From Membranipora membranacea (Eukaryota; Bryozoa; Gymnolaemata; Cheilostomatida; Membraniporidae), in NCBI GenBank assembly GCA_914767715.1, contig OU612073.1, positions 6,138,001 to 6,202,000 of the forward strand: DNA of 64,000 bases, given 5' to 3'. Below are positions 1-15,100 of the stretch, piece after piece. The position numbers and the translations under genes are program-made. Each line of letters begins with the position of its first letter. The stretch's first letter is position 1. The notes below the pieces were generated by a model that was not told the origin of the DNA, made no database searches, and was given only the letters and a program-made list of their open reading frames with translations.

Positions 1-3000
1 TATAAACACTAAATAATTAAAGGGACCATGAGATTATAAATATATTAAGATACACATATTACAGAAGTATATATGAGCCTTGGATTTATTGCCAGTTAGG
101 GGAATGCACCCTACTGCTACCTTTCTTTCTAAAGCAATGAGAAGAATCTACAAAAGTACAAGGGGTAAGACCATTCTACAAGGAAAGGAATTAGTAGTTG
201 GAATTTTTTGTGCACAGATGATGATGTTTTCATTATATAATGATATTTTTCTTTGGTTTGCAGCCATCATTATCTAGCAATTTTGCCATATTGTGACTGG
301 AAAATTTCGGGGCTTGTGGTCCTTGTTTTACAAAAAGACTACAAAACATGAATCAAAATATACTTAGGACTTACGAGACTGACCACTTTCCCACCGGATT
401 TTTTTGATAATTCACCCACTTTTTAATATTGGGAAATAATGGAAATTTCGGTGAAAAAGAATATTTGATGGGGGCAACAAAGTTTTCCTGCAACCCCCGC
501 CAAACAATGCCAAGGCAGGCTAGGTTGATAACAATATTTTTTGTACCAAGAAACTATTTGTTAATGTCTGCCTTTTGGGGAGTTTTGGCTTCAGTTTCCA
601 GACGGTTGTCGTTCGGTCGCAACTAGTTATATAAGTAATATAGATCATTTGTCTTGCGAGACCCATCTTTAAATATTGGGAAATGAAGGTAATTTGAGTG
701 TAAAAAGAAACATTCCAATGTACCAAGACAATATTCAGTTACGTCTGTCTTTAAGGAGGTTTTGGCGTCAGTTTCCAGATTGGTGTTGCTTGGTGACAAC
801 TATTTATGTAACTAAAATGGATCATTTGTTTTGCAAGACCAATATAATGGTCCGAAAATTTGTACTATTACACATAAAGCGCAGGTAGAATTACAACGGA
901 ACAAGGAAGAGGGGAAAAAGAATTTTCCCACGCAGGTGTTATCGGTTTGTTTTTTGTGTGCACAAGCTGACAAGGATGACTCACATGATAAAGGTAGAGC
1001 AGAAATTGAGAAATACCTCAAAATAATAGGTACTATAGTACCCCTTTAGGCAGTGTTGTGCCACAAAATTGATTGTTATGAGTTGGTTGATACCTCCTTT
1101 TTTGTAGTTCGCCAGTGGCAAATTATCAAAACCGTCAATCCATATTTTCTCAGGCTGGTTCAATTGAACAGCAGAAATTTTCTGTTGATTTAACTGTTTG
1201 ATATTATGTATTATAACAAAAAAATTAAATTAAAAACATTGGGATTGAGCACATCAGATTACGATCAACAGCTTTGAAAAATCTCAAGCATTTCAATAAT
1301 CTGGTAGTGTAGTAGAGTACTAAGTTTTTAAATAACATTGTCGAAGTGTGTTGACCTGAAATAATTCCTGAGTAAATACGTCTAAAAATACAATAACAAA
1401 GTCAAAAATCAAGTCACAGTACTATGTGGTTAGCATCTGGTCCACAACTCTTGACTATTCTTACGATGTTAGAGGCATGGAAAGTGAGCAGTGGTCAGCA
1501 TTTTAGTCAGGATATCAGGCTATATAAGCCCACACATCAACCAGCGCCAAAACACCCCTTTTCTTATGCGGTCACTTAGGTATTTTGGCAGTGGTCCAAA
1601 CGAATAGTTCCTTGATCAATTTTGGCTGGCGTTGTGGGAACATTTTCTAAGTGTTTACTACTACAGGCAGTTAGTACTACAAATGCCTACTATGGTCTGA
1701 TTTCAGTTCATTCATAAAACCAATTAAACAAAGTCCAAAAAACAATGTACAAAAAGTAATGTGCTTGAAGGAAATGCATCAAAAAGGATTGAAAAGTTGT
1801 CTAAACAGAGCCTAAAATTCAACTTAATATAGATGTTTTTCTCTTAAGGCACTTGGCAAGGTCGTTTCCGTTGGTAGAGCAGTGTTACAAATTTGCTGCT
1901 ATTTTTGTGCTGTGAATCAAGGATAATTACTGCTGAAAGTGACAGACATGCAGGAAACTAAGGAAAGTTTTCACCTATTTTTTACATATTTCTGGGAGAT
2001 TATCACCTTGGCAATGTCCGTTTATGGAAAACTTTAACCATCTAACCAACTAACACCTAACTCACCCCTCAAGGAGAGTAGGGTTGGGCACGAAGCAAGT
2101 GCAAATAATTGTGTGATCTCAGTCTGGGAGCTTTTAAAATATGATCAGGGAAAGAGAGACGGAAATGCTAAATCTCTATTTCCGTATGTTCTATTCAACC
2201 GTCATCATTAAATCTTGAATGGATTTCTGAGAAAATAAATCTGCATTCTCATTCTAGAGAGGCTTGGGAACTCCCTAGAGGCCTTGATAGTTCCACTGAG
2301 GCAAAACTCCAGATAATTCCATGAATTAAGTTGCTGACAGAAACGTAGTAAGAAAAAAGTCAAGTTTGACATCAATTAATGTAACATTTTATACTCCCAT
2401 GAGAAAGAGGGTTATTGGTCCAAGGGGCAATGAATGTACTAGAAAACATCCCCAGTCCCCGGGGGGAAAATCCCTTAATAATCTCTCATGTCACTTTTCT
2501 GAATGCATTAAATTACGCAATAATTCACCCCATTGCAACCATTGCTATGTGACTTGCTGGAAAAATTAGTTTCTAAGAATCTTGTTTTTGCATATTGAAA
2601 ATGTGCTATATTGATTTTTTTTATTCAAACCTTCAATTTCTCAATGATAGCAACGTGGAAATTTCAATTAACAAATATTTTTCAATATAAACTACTGCCA
2701 ATAATCAGTTATGAGCCTTTCAATAAAAAACTCGCAATCACAATCAGATTGGTCCACGCCAAGGTGACCAGGACTTGCTAGAGATCACGTTCTTTAATCG
2801 ATCACTCTTTGATGGAACTATATTAGCCTATATTCTGTGTGGACAATTTGGGAGTGAAAGACAAGCATAGTGTAGATTCTGAGCCAAGTGATTGTGAGGA
2901 TTGCCTCAATCATTTAAATTTACAGGCTTCCCTGGTGGCCCAACCCAAGAGAATGCTAAGTAGTGATTGGTGGTAGGGAAGGTGGCCATTTTGATGCAGC

Positions 3001-3129
3001 AACAACTCCTCACCTTTTGTAAGACGCCTTGCACATTTTAATTGAAAGACTCCCGTGGTGACCTAACCCAAGAGAACATCGGATACTGAACTAGGAAGGG
3101 CAGGTGGCCGTTCTTGGCCGACAACTTAC
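1..3129. other. No recognised gene
   Basis: AT-rich DNA with no convincing exon. The remaining kinase C-lobe (the DVWSLG region and after) should lie here or beyond the left edge if the minus-strand TTK-type gene is complete. I searched for it by eye on the minus strand and did not find it. A short minus-strand stretch at about 1075-1163 faintly resembles a piggyBac transposase segment. Confidence 0.4.
425..860. repeat. Diverged tandem duplication, two units
   Basis: Two head-to-tail copies begin with the same phrase, ATATTGGGAAAT, near 428 and 676. They share GGAGTTTTGGCTTCAGTTTC-like and TTTCCAGA..GGT segments spaced about 190-250 bases apart. There is no coding signal. The copies lie downstream of the last recognised kinase exon and are only moderately similar, so the duplication is old. 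Confidence 0.5.
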
Positions 3130-6100
3130 CTTACTGTTGACATCTTTGGAGCCGATTCCTTGAAGGACTTCAGGACTCATATAATTAAGTGTACCCACAC
3201 AACTCTCTAACTCCATAGAGGTGGCGTCTGCATCCAGCTGCCGGGCTATGCCTGTGAAAAATAGTGATGGTGAAATAAAGCCTGGGTTCTCAGCGAGTTG
3301 ACTGGATCAGAGCACTCACAATTACATTGCAATAGTGTAAGTTCTCGGACTGTTTTGGAAACTCGGTCAACTCGCTGAGAACTTAGGACTAGTGTAATGT
3401 AGGTGTGAATGCTCTTATCCTGAGACTAGACTGCCGAATGGAAGAATTCTGGGTTTCCATCGAAAAAGGAATAATCAGAGAGTGGAAACAGGTGAATTTA
3501 TAGACAATTCTGTCACATTGTGCCTGTAAGGTTTCTAGCTGTAAGATGCGCTTAAGTATGAATTATTTACAAACATTACCGATCCAAGGAAACAAAGTTT
3601 GACTCAGCACGTGGAATTTTTTTAATTCAAACTTCCTTCTTAGATAAAAAAGGTGTTTGACGCCACTTGATGCGTCAATGATGATGTGAAGCGCCGCTCC
3701 CCTACACAAAATCCCCGAGGAGCGTAATAGCAGATTACCTCCATGCATCACACGTCATCCAGTTTGAGTGTGTAAACGTGACGAGGAAATTTTGAGCACT
3801 CAAACTAAAAAGAGTATATTTATCTGTGTTCGATAACATAAAATTTCCCTGTAGGTAGAGCTAGAGACACTGTTCTAAGGATACTGGTGTTGAGAATAGA
3901 TTGACGGAGGGGGGTGGGTGGGGCTAGGCTCTCCAAACCATGTGTTTAAAATTTTAATGTTCATGTCGACTTGATGATGAGAATGTGGATAATGTCCAGG
4001 CTTCATCTAGGACCAGCGGTTTTGGAAAAGATTCTGACACCTGTCTCTTTTTCTTTTGTCAAGATTACAAAATGATTGACTTTTTACGCAATTTTTTTTA
4101 TCATCCGATATTTCACTAGCATCACCCCAACCTTTTTTACAATTGGTACAGTAAATTTGCATATATTGTATTTTTTGCTAAAACCATAGCTTCCTGTTAT
4201 TCTCAGCGAAAGTGAAGGTGATTGGTAGAAGCGAAGTAGAATCGATACAAAAATCCACTATTCTATCTACCTAAACACAAAATCACACAATGTGGCTACA
4301 AACACCTTCGACAGAATCACTATCAAAATAGCGAAAATTATTGAGGAAAACACCGAATTGTGATTTCAAAACAATGTTACATCACGATTTTAGAAACAAT
4401 TTGGTTGACAAGGCAGAAATATGCCATCAACGTCAGCTGGTGTGAAAAAACAAGGTAGCAAAATTATTATGAGAGGAAATACCTTTTCATATCTGTAGCT
4501 GAGGGCCAAATTCAGTCAGAAAACAAACATGTCACTGGGTATGACATCATGACATGGAAACTTTGTTACGGTTTTTGTTGGAAAACAGGTTTACTTAATG
4601 CCTACGTGGAGTCAACAAACTCTGCTATATTGTCTGGAATGTGACTTAAGTTTGACGGTCCAATAGAGAAAGGTATCTTCTCTTATACTAGTAACAGAAA
4701 ACCATAATGTTTTTTACACAGTATGACTGTGCAGTTTTTATGGCCAATGTTATGCATTGGACTTATATCAACTTTGCTGCCCCTAGAAATTTATAGCTTG
4801 GTGGGGATGACCTAGAGGGGTAAACTTTCAAAATATTCTCAACAAAAATTCAAAAGCTTCTTTGGTGTGCTAGATGTCAAAAAGTGATCAGGAGGCCGAC
4901 ACAGGTTCAATGTATCTGGTTGGCCTTCGTCAACATTACATTGAAATTTGTACCAAGAGCTGGAACTGTGCTTCATTAATTATTAGGCAACGCTGTATTT
5001 GTCAATATAGAGATCTGTCGTAATTATTTTAATTCCTGCTTTGTAAATTCTTGCACAAACGCCCACATTATGAAAATATGGTAAGGTAATTAAGTTTGTA
5101 ATGGATGAGCAAAGATTACTAATTACAAAATACAGTTTTAAATCAATATTAGCCATCCATATTTTAGCATAGTATCAGAAAGCATTTTTGGGCGTAGGTG
5201 TTTGGACCAGTATTTTAATTTACGCTAGAATACTTGAGTTCAACTTTGTCAATTTGTGTTCTTTACAGTGATTTTTGCAACATTTTAAAAGTTGGAATGG
5301 TTTCAAAGTTGTTTTCAAGGACGGTTAGGGACAGACAACTTTTAAACATTGATTCAGCAACTCTAACCATAAACATTAATATTATCATGTCTGGGTTCAA
5401 CAATTGGCAGCAAAATGTTAAAACTGAACTGATACATCAACATTTCGGTCTGTAGACGATACACTTGAGTACCCTAGAGGCGTAAATACTATGTCAAGTT
5501 TAGTTTGGCTAGTTCAGGTGTTGGCTAGCACCAATTTTACGCTCTCCGAGGTGCATTTATCTAAATGTCTGTTAGCCATGAATTTCACCATTTCAAGCCT
5601 GCATGAAATGGTAACTACTTTTTTCCTCTGTCGAATACCTCACTCCTCTATGATCTTCATTTTGATACTTACCAAAGTCAATAAGTTTTATTTCTCCAGC
5701 AACTAGCATGAAGTTGGCAGGCTTGATATCTGAATGAACGATACCTGCAAAAAAACAATGAGTCGACAAGTTATCAGCATTGCAAGGTAACACGACCGGT
5801 TTATGCATGACAATATCAGTTGGCACATGATGGTGTAGGGTTGACAAAATATGAGCAAACGAGACACGCTGTACAGGTAGGCGATGAGTTGTAATGCCAA
5901 CCGCAAAGGTTTTTCTGCGAAAAGCTTGTAGTAGACAAAATATCTTAGATAGCAAGAACTGTCGGCTATCTCGGTTTCTGGTGAAACACACCATCTAATA
6001 TCCAAAGACAACTTATGTGGGCCCACAAATCCAGAAATCGGTCATCAAGATTTGAGTCTAACTCATTGGCATACGTCCTACTAAATGACAGGCCAACTCT

Positions 6101-9100
6101 AAGCATGAATAGGTATGATTGTATTATCAATTTGATTGCCTTTAGTACCTTCGGTGGTATTATTGTTATGAATGAGTAGGGAATTTTCACATGGTTTTAT
6201 GTGTTTTGTTTATGGTTTTGGGTGTAATTATTTATTGTTTGTGGTTACAACGACAATAGATTCCATAATCACTGGTAACCAACAAGTAAAACCGCCAGAT
6301 CAGTTCATTTCAACTCATTCCCAATTTAAAATCTATCAAGTGCAAAAATTATCCATTAGACACAATCTTACCACTACAGAAAATTGAATATTTTGCCAGT
6401 AAAAAGTCCACAACAACATTGAAACAACCGCAATAGCTAATAGTTTTATGACTTAGAAAGTGCTAATTGATACCATGCAAAACCAAAACAACCTCAAAAC
6501 AGGTAACTAATGTAGCAGCATCTTCAAGAATAGCTTGTGTTGATGATTATTGCCGATTACATCACAATATTTTTTTGAAAACAGAGTACTAGTAAGTACA
6601 ACATGATTGAGCTCACAGTAAGTACATAGTGTCTAAGGTGACCGTAAGTCTATATTGATCGAATGATTTTTGAAAGAAAATCAGCCAAATATTCAAATTC
6701 ACTGGAATTCATCTTGAATAATATTTTTGGCTATTTTTCGCTCTATGAGGTAGGGTGTATCCCAATTCCGGTAGCTTGTGCAACGGCTTCATTTTAATAC
6801 TAAAATTAACTAATGTTTGCTGTAAGACTTCCAACACATTATTATCTCGGTGAGTTGGAAGATATGCTGCGGGATTTTGCAACATTTTAAGTTCAAATTG
6901 AACTGACACATCCATTGTTACTTGGTCCAATTGCATCGGTAGGTAGGAAATCATCAATTAATAAACTATGATCTGTGAAAGCTGTGCAAGAGGGAAAAGT
7001 TTGCAATTTCGCACTTTCTCGAAATGGCAAACATTTACTCAACCAAATTATTTTATATAGAATCTCACCTCAGCTAGCCAAAATTAAGTACTTAACTCTA
7101 GCTATTATTTTCTTAAGGCTATAGTTGGGCCACCCCTTATTTGGTATCAGGACAATTAAGAGCACTGTGGCAATCTTTTAAACGACCCTTTGACACAGTT
7201 CAAACTATTAGCATCACTGGAAGAGCAGCTCGATTTTCAGATCATGGTTTTTCCAATGAACTCCCTCTAAAAGGGAGTTCATTGGTTTTTCTGAAGTTGG
7301 GAAAAATGTTTATCGGCATGTGATTCGTAATATTGGTTTACCTAAGCAAATTTCATAAACCAAAAAGTGCAACTATAGCTTTAAAACTTTGGATTATGGG
7401 TTTCATCTTTGCAGAGACAAATCATGTAATATCTGTCCCAGTCAGCGGGAGGCAACTGTGTAATCACAGTCTGCGTTATAATAATTGTGACGTGAGATGA
7501 ATCAGTGTAACTTCATGTTTGCAGTAAATTAAAACCCAAGGTAGACGATGTCTTTTGCATGTTGCAATGTATAAGCATCATGTTGCAATATACATATCAA
7601 CACTAAAAGCTAAATTTTCTGGTGTTTTGTACATTTGCAAGAATAGATTCTATATTGCACCACAAAGCATCTAAGAAAACGACCCTAATTGCATTTACGT
7701 AAATCGAACAGGTAAGAATACTTTTCACTCAATTTCTTTCTTTAGAAGATATAATTTCAAAGCTTTGTTAAGTAGGATGAATAATATTGTGTTCGCTGAC
7801 CCCATGGAAACACTTTGTTTGCTCTTAAAACTTCTAAAATTGGTCTTTTACATGACAAAACCAACTCTTAAAGCCGCATTCAGTTTTGCAACAGGATAGA
7901 AGAAAACCATTACTTGCAAATATGCCAAATATCATATTATGCACATGTGGACAAAGATTATATCATTGATGTGGGTGTTTTTCTTGGCCTTATTAACCGT
8001 CAATTACCTTATCTCGGCTTTGAATTGCAACACGATAACATGATATGGTTTAAATTATTCAATGGTACCCGGTGACATTTTCTCTTTGCATGTGATTCGT
8101 TAGTTTTTTTTAGGTTCAGATTATCATAGATGAACCCATAACCTCAGGACTTCCTTGTGTGGTTCTTACATAACTATGCACCCGATGACTAAGACTATTC
8201 TATCGACAAGCTGTCAGCATGTAATAATTAAATTCGAAATGCATGTGCCTTATCTATCCGTTCCGCATAGTTTTACTGTCTCATTTTATTAACGCTGATA
8301 TTTTCACCATGTTTTCCCTCTAAGTCAGCAATACTAAGATAAATCCCCAGCTGTTGAATCATTTAACTGCTGTGATTAAAGATGTGTTACATCATGGCAC
8401 AGCAGTTAATTAAATAAAATCCAATAATCTCAGATGTAGGGTGGAGACTTTCACAAGCAGAAGGTCGTTTCAAGGAGATTTTTTTATATATGGAGATGAG
8501 CCAAAGCGTGTCATATGTACTTTCTAGGATATATTAAGATGAAAGTATCAGCTTAAACCGCGGAAATGATATCCACCTACTTGAAGATTGAATATCCCAA
8601 ATCTTCTTTGTTTGACGAAATAGCAGATTCCAAAAAAATTTCAATTTTTTGCCTAATTATAACAAAATTTGTGTTTATAGACAACATCTATTTTTGATAT
8701 GTGAAAGATAAACACAGCAACTGGCAACTAACTGCAAACGTACTTATCTTATTGACCAGTCGGGAACATGCAGATATATTTTTCGAAGTCAACAGCAATT
8801 ATGCCCTCTTGTCAAAAAGTGGCATAACTCAAAGAAAGTACAACTTTTCGAGCGTTACAAGATGAAAATTTGGACGACAACATGCAACAATTTTATCTCA
8901 ATTCAAATTGATCGGATCACAGTAGGACATTGGTGAATTCATTGATAGCGGTTGGTAGCAGATTAGTGCCTTCTTTTTTGAAAAACATTTTCTTCAAATG
9001 AAATTTACAACATTAGAGTTTTAAGAAAATTGTGCGCGGTACCGAATGACAAATCTGAATCTATTTTTGCAAATCAATATGTAACACAATATTCGCATAA

Positions 9101-12100
9101 CTTTTCTGTCAACAAGCTATAAAAAACTCAGATCTTGTTAGATAACAGCGTGTTTTGTACAACGCTGTATCATGCATAACGAAACACCGCACACCTATTT
9201 CCTCGTCCACATCAAGTTTGTTATTAATAAAATGTCAAATAACAACTCAGGTTTGCAGCAAAGGCGCGGCATTTATTCAAGGTGAGATAAGGTTTCTGTT
9301 TTAAGTGCTAGGTGTTGCATCTATTTTACATGATGTGATTTTGTCTGACATATCTGTTATTTTGCCTTGTTCAAGATCACAGCTTTTTATGCGTCACTAT
9401 CAAGAGAGGTGGGTTGTTTTCGTGGGCTTGACAGTGGAAAAAAATATTTAAAATATATCTAAACTTTGCATGTTCAAAATATACAGCCGCGAATAAATAG
9501 GATTGGAATGACTAAAGCAGCTGCGACGTTTTTATAGCTTGGGTTGAATATTCTGAGAAATCCTGCTTCCCAAAATTAAATAAGTTACACTAAACTCAAC
9601 TGTTGATTTTTGAAGACATTTAGTGAGGCTTCTTATTACAATTATAATTATATAATTATAGAAATATATTGCTTATATGTGAGCTCTGACCATAACACTG
9701 ACACCACAGTGAGGTATTTGAATTTTAATATCTGCATTAATTAATTTATTATATGGACATTTCAAAATTGTGAGAATTTTGATATTTCTCTCAGTCAATA
9801 TTGTCACATGAATTGCGTTGTGCAGGGTCGTTGGCCTTATAATACAAAAGAAAATTATTGATGGGATACCATATATCAATAAATTTATTGGTGCCAGATG
9901 GTAATGTCACAATGATCCTATTCCCTCAAAAGTGTTTTTGCTTCAACAATTTAATTTATGGTTTTGACTTTTTCATATATGAAATCAGGACCGGACCATT
10001 CCAGTCCCTAAAAGTGTTTTACACGAGAAAATTGGTGGCTCAAATTTGATCCAATTTGCTTTTCGACCAAGCATCTGTCTCACGACCGGCAGATGGTGAT
10101 AGCTCAAGTTGTTGAAACCTTCCAATTAGAATCCTCAACAAAAAAATCTGCCATGCAAAGCTGGCTAAAAGTTCCTTCGATGTCATCTCGAAACCATTTC
10201 AACAATCATCTCATGATGCATTCTGGAATATTCATTATCTCACACATTTTGAAACGACACTGATCACATGATATACTATTGAATGTATATCTCTGATCGT
10301 CAGAGAGTGAATAAATTCATGTAGCTTGAGTACCATCACAAGAAATTTGGTGTGATGAGCGGAGGTAAATAGGAATAATTAGGGGCCGGTACATGTTAGG
10401 TTCTCATACTAAATTGGCTCTTGTGTAGTCTCGATGTGAGTGTGGCCTGAAACACCCATTGAATGATACATTCTGGGATACCAATTGAGTTGCTGCACTC
10501 TGGGATACTCATTGAGTTGATGCATTCTGGGATACTCATTGAGTTGATGCATTCTGGGATACCCATTTGACATACTAACCTTGTTCGTGTAGCACCTTGA
10601 CAGCTTGTAGCATATCATGCCAGAACACACACCTCTGCATTCTGTGTAGAGTATTATCAGCGATTCTCTTCTTCAGATACACAGCTAGGTCTGTCTCTCC
10701 ACACTCCAGTAACAATAACAGTCTATTGTTAATCTGGTCGTATTCACTGCAAACAGAGGAGTGTTAAATATATTTTGATTATTTCGTCAAAGTATCAATC
10801 TAGGAGATTAAGTTTGAGTTTATTCCTGCATCTGTTATCATGGTGTTGATAAAAATTGAATGCTAACACTGATTATCCAAAATATACGCATACATGCTCG
10901 CAGATTTTATCTGCGTCGTATTTAAAAAAATTTGACCTTAAAAACAAGGATGTGAAAATCAGTCTACCATTTAGGGTTATGCATTTAATTGTTAGCATTT
11001 TTTATCAACTAAAAAGATTTCAAGCGATTGTCAATTTGTTCTCATTACCATCTATTGCTGGCCTGATCATATTTACTGCAAACAGTGGAGTATCAATTAT
11101 TGTGTCAAATTGCCAATCTTGAAGGACAAAGTACACTGATTATCCAAGAGGAACATACATGCTTGGGCCAGTTATCCTAACTATGTTGTATTTCAAAAAT
11201 TAAATTAGGATGTGAAAATCAAACTTAAATTTGGATTTGTGCATTTGATTGTTTACAATTTGGTCACAAAAACATGACCGGACCGTCAATATATTTACAC
11301 CATCAATTTAACAAATGTAACCCTAGACGAAATTTCTATTAGTAAAATGATTGACAATGCGTGTAGATTGCATTGTGATGAAGCCAATGAGAACATCTCC
11401 AAGAGGATAAGGTTATTCACAGGATGGAGAGTTGAATGAATGCATGCATACTTGAAAGAGCTAGCTAACAATTAGTGCTAGCTTACATTAAACCATCCCC
11501 AAACTAGCTAACCAACACTCATGCAATATATTTACTCCTCTAGTAATATTGTAAACATGCATTATTGCAACATCTTTGCAGTAATTAAGGAGTGAAATCA
11601 CACTGTTGACCCACAGTTTAACAGCTTCGTACTTACTAATCTACCAGTTTTATGACTCTGTCGCTGAACTGCAACTTTTCAAGCATTTCTATTTCTTTTT
11701 TGAACGCAGTGACCGCTGTGGGGGGTTGGTCTGCCATGTTTACAGTCTTCAGAGCCAGACGCCTTGCGTTTTCAAAATCAAAGACTTGCTCCACCTAGCA
11801 ACAGGATATATAATTATAAACAGCATATGATGTAATTGGAGTCGGTTGCCAAATATTTACATTTTACAGACAAAAAAAGATATATCAACATCAATTATGT
11901 GAGTCATATAGATAAGAAAGACTGTTTTTTTTTATTGAAACCTTTGCACAGTGAACTAAGGGTCAGGTTTTGACAGGGATTGATTTTTTTTGTCAGAAAA
12001 TGTTGAAAATGTGAGAGGACAACTCCAAATTAGATAGAATATGGTAAATTATTGGCAAAATATTGTTATTGAGTGGTAGTGATAGCAGGCAACGGGGCAC

Positions 12101-15100
12101 CCCTGCTTTTCCTCACAAAACAACTCAGACACTGAAGCTATATCATATAATAACACAGCTCAACAAAACATTTGATGTTCAAATTTAATGTATTATCATG
12201 TAAGAAAATTATGATATCAGTTCTTTGTCACTGCAGGACTCTTACAAAGAATGGAACTTAGTTTTTTTATGGCATCATAAATTTCACAACCACAACAAGT
12301 TTTAACAGACGCCATATTGCTGACGATATCTACAAGGTTCAGTTAACCCTACTCTAACTCACTGTACTGGAGCCGCCCTTTCCGATGAGATTCAGTATTG
12401 TATACGATTTCTTATTTACAACCACAACGGCAGGCGCAGAACTAGAGCTGACAGCTTCAACAACAGGCCTGACCTAGAAACACAGAACAACCCAGAAATT
12501 ACCATGTGAAATAGATACGATATGTTGGTTATATTTTGTCAACAGGTCTACCCATAGACATAAACGGTTTCTGTCATCGGGTCTAGCCTAGAAACATTGC
12601 ATACCACAGAAATTGTAATATAACACAGAATATGATATATAACTTATCGCTTTACATCCCGATAATGTTCTGCAGGGCCAGTTAGTGACTCACAAACCAG
12701 AAGAAACTACATGCCCACACCTACAAGGAATGGCTACTACTTCTTATATTCATCACACAAAATAATCGAGGAGTTATCCATGAAACAAGCTGCAAAATTT
12801 ATGTGGCATACCCAAGAAGAGTAAGTAAGTAAGGAGTAAGAAAGTACCTAAGTAAGTAAGTCACCCCAAAACTAACTCTACTAAACTCCAAGTTATACCT
12901 TCTCCTCTAGTGTAGGTTAATACTTACTTTGGGTTTGACCACACTCTCGCTGAGTATTTGTCGTTTCCAATCTGAGTTTGTCTGAATGCCGACTGATTTT
13001 GTAGACTTACTAAAACTCAAATCATAACCGCTTTTCTCACTGAAAAAGAATGAGCAAATATTGAGCACAGAAATAAAATATAGTTTTCCGATAATAGTGG
13101 AACCCATGATCAGGCATCTACAACAGTATTTACAAAGGTAATGCAACTCCTTCCTGGAACTTAAAAAAACTTATCTAAGTGATCAAGGGTTTAGTAATGA
13201 ACATTACCCCCCCCCGTGATTGAAATCATTTTGTTACCAACACCTATAAAAGATACCAAGGGTGTATTCACCAAGTCAGGATACAGGTGATGACAACCAC
13301 ACCAGAGTTGAGTCTGTTTGAATGTTTGAATGAGATTCTGCCATTACATAGTCAAACTAATAGGGTCGAAATTTGGCATTATTATCTTTGGTAAGAACTT
13401 TAATCCCTGACAAATCCAAAGACTACATTATAATACGAAGGAATGGCTTCATTCCAAACTTCATTCCCCCAGCTTTGTAATTTGCGCTGCTAGGACTCAT
13501 TCAGGGATAGCAACTCTCCAAGCAGGGGAATACTTGCATGGCTAATGCTGCCCAACTGAATAATTAATTGTCTTTTAATCTTCACTCTATCTCTCTCACC
13601 TGTGAGGATTGCCATGTCTGCCAGCAGGTTGGTTGAGTGTGTTGGTCGATGCACTACCTCTGAGTGCTGGGTGTACCTTACTATTACTGTAACCCTGCAT
13701 ATCACCATCTATTGAGCTAGAACTGGCAGCAGCAGTTTGTAGTACAGAACAACTGGAACTTTTCTTCTTTTCGCTAAATGGTCCCCTGACTACGCCCTGA
13801 ATGAGAACAGTAACTGATGTTATCATTACAAAACATTGTGGATTGGTAATTAGGTGCACTGTTGCTATGATAGACAAATTGTAGCTTTTTTACGATGTGA
13901 AATTGTAACCTTGCTTGATCTTAGCGAGTTTGGTGTGTTGAGTATACTTCCCAAGTGATTCAGTTGGACCAATAATTTTTTGGACTATGTAATATTTGGA
14001 TATTGCTCATAAACATCACAAGCAGAACTACAACTTTAATCATTTATGTCAGATTTTCCAGTCAGATTAGATGTCTCCTTGCTAAAGAGAAGGTTACATA
14101 TTATCAGTTGATTCCATAATAAAATATATATTACAGTCAACTCACCGATACCTCATTCTCTTTATCTGCTCCAGATCTTTTTGGGAATCTCTTCTGACTC
14201 TGGGAATGGTTGAGCGGTGGCTTCCCTCCAGTAAGCCGTGACTGTAATGCACCTCCCGTGAGCTTGGGGTGAAGACCAACATCTGGATTCAGATCACCTA
14301 CAACAAGCTCTTAATGTGTAAGGTATTCATTACAAGAGCATCGGTTACCTAATGTAACTTGCTTCTCCTACAGGGAGTGCCCTATTGGATTTTGAGTTTA
14401 GCTGATGAAATTTCAATGTCATATTGCTTAATATCTAAATGATAGCATAGATAAATGAAATCAGAAATCAAAATTTGTCAGTATTTAAATCCATGACTTA
14501 ATTTCAATGTGCTATCACTTTCATCCCATTGGCTACTTCAATTATAATTGCATAGCAGGATGTCAACTTGGGTAATATTTACCTATAGCATCAAGTTGTG
14601 GTGGTGGTAAAATCAATATAGGAACAAACTATCTGTTGTGTTATAATCATTCCTCACCTGTTTTGTTTCCACCCGTAATCTTGGGTTTGAGTCCACTAAA
14701 CCCAGTAACAACATCCTCCTCTAGAGGCTGAACACCCGTCAGATTTCCATTGGAAGGTTTAGGCTGAAGGACTGAGCTGGACAGGGTTGTACTCTCCTGC
14801 TCTTGTACGCAGGATAAATCAGACTATGGGAATAAAAAATATTTGTTGTCAAGTTTCAATTATTTGAAGCTGGTAGATATACGTCCAATAAATGAAGGAT
14901 TGCATGCCTCGCAGAGGACAAGGTTGCTCAGAACAAGCTGAGATCTAGATCAAGCAAGGATTTCAAGAGATGAAATCCTTGGATCAAGCATGATCCATTT
15001 TACCTGAATTTAGACTTTGAGGCGCTGCTGGCACACCAGTAGAACTGGAATGTTCTAGCTGATATCTGGAGTGGAATGCTCCCCAGATTTAGTCAATTTT

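Larger units (their letters stand above)
5745..10579. other. 4.8-kb intron splitting the kinase catalytic loop
   Basis: The intron separates ..VLHEQ from GIVHSDIKPAN, just ahead of the catalytic loop. It contains a TTAA-flanked MITE-like element (7117-7380) and, at its 5' end, a 27-bp minisatellite (10457-10570). Open frames here are short and look like chance. Confidence 0.65.

Noticed and set aside
10409-10630. Repetitive YPRMHQLNE peptide on the minus strand
   Set aside because: It is the minisatellite read in a frame different from the kinase exon; the kinase frame stops right after the donor.
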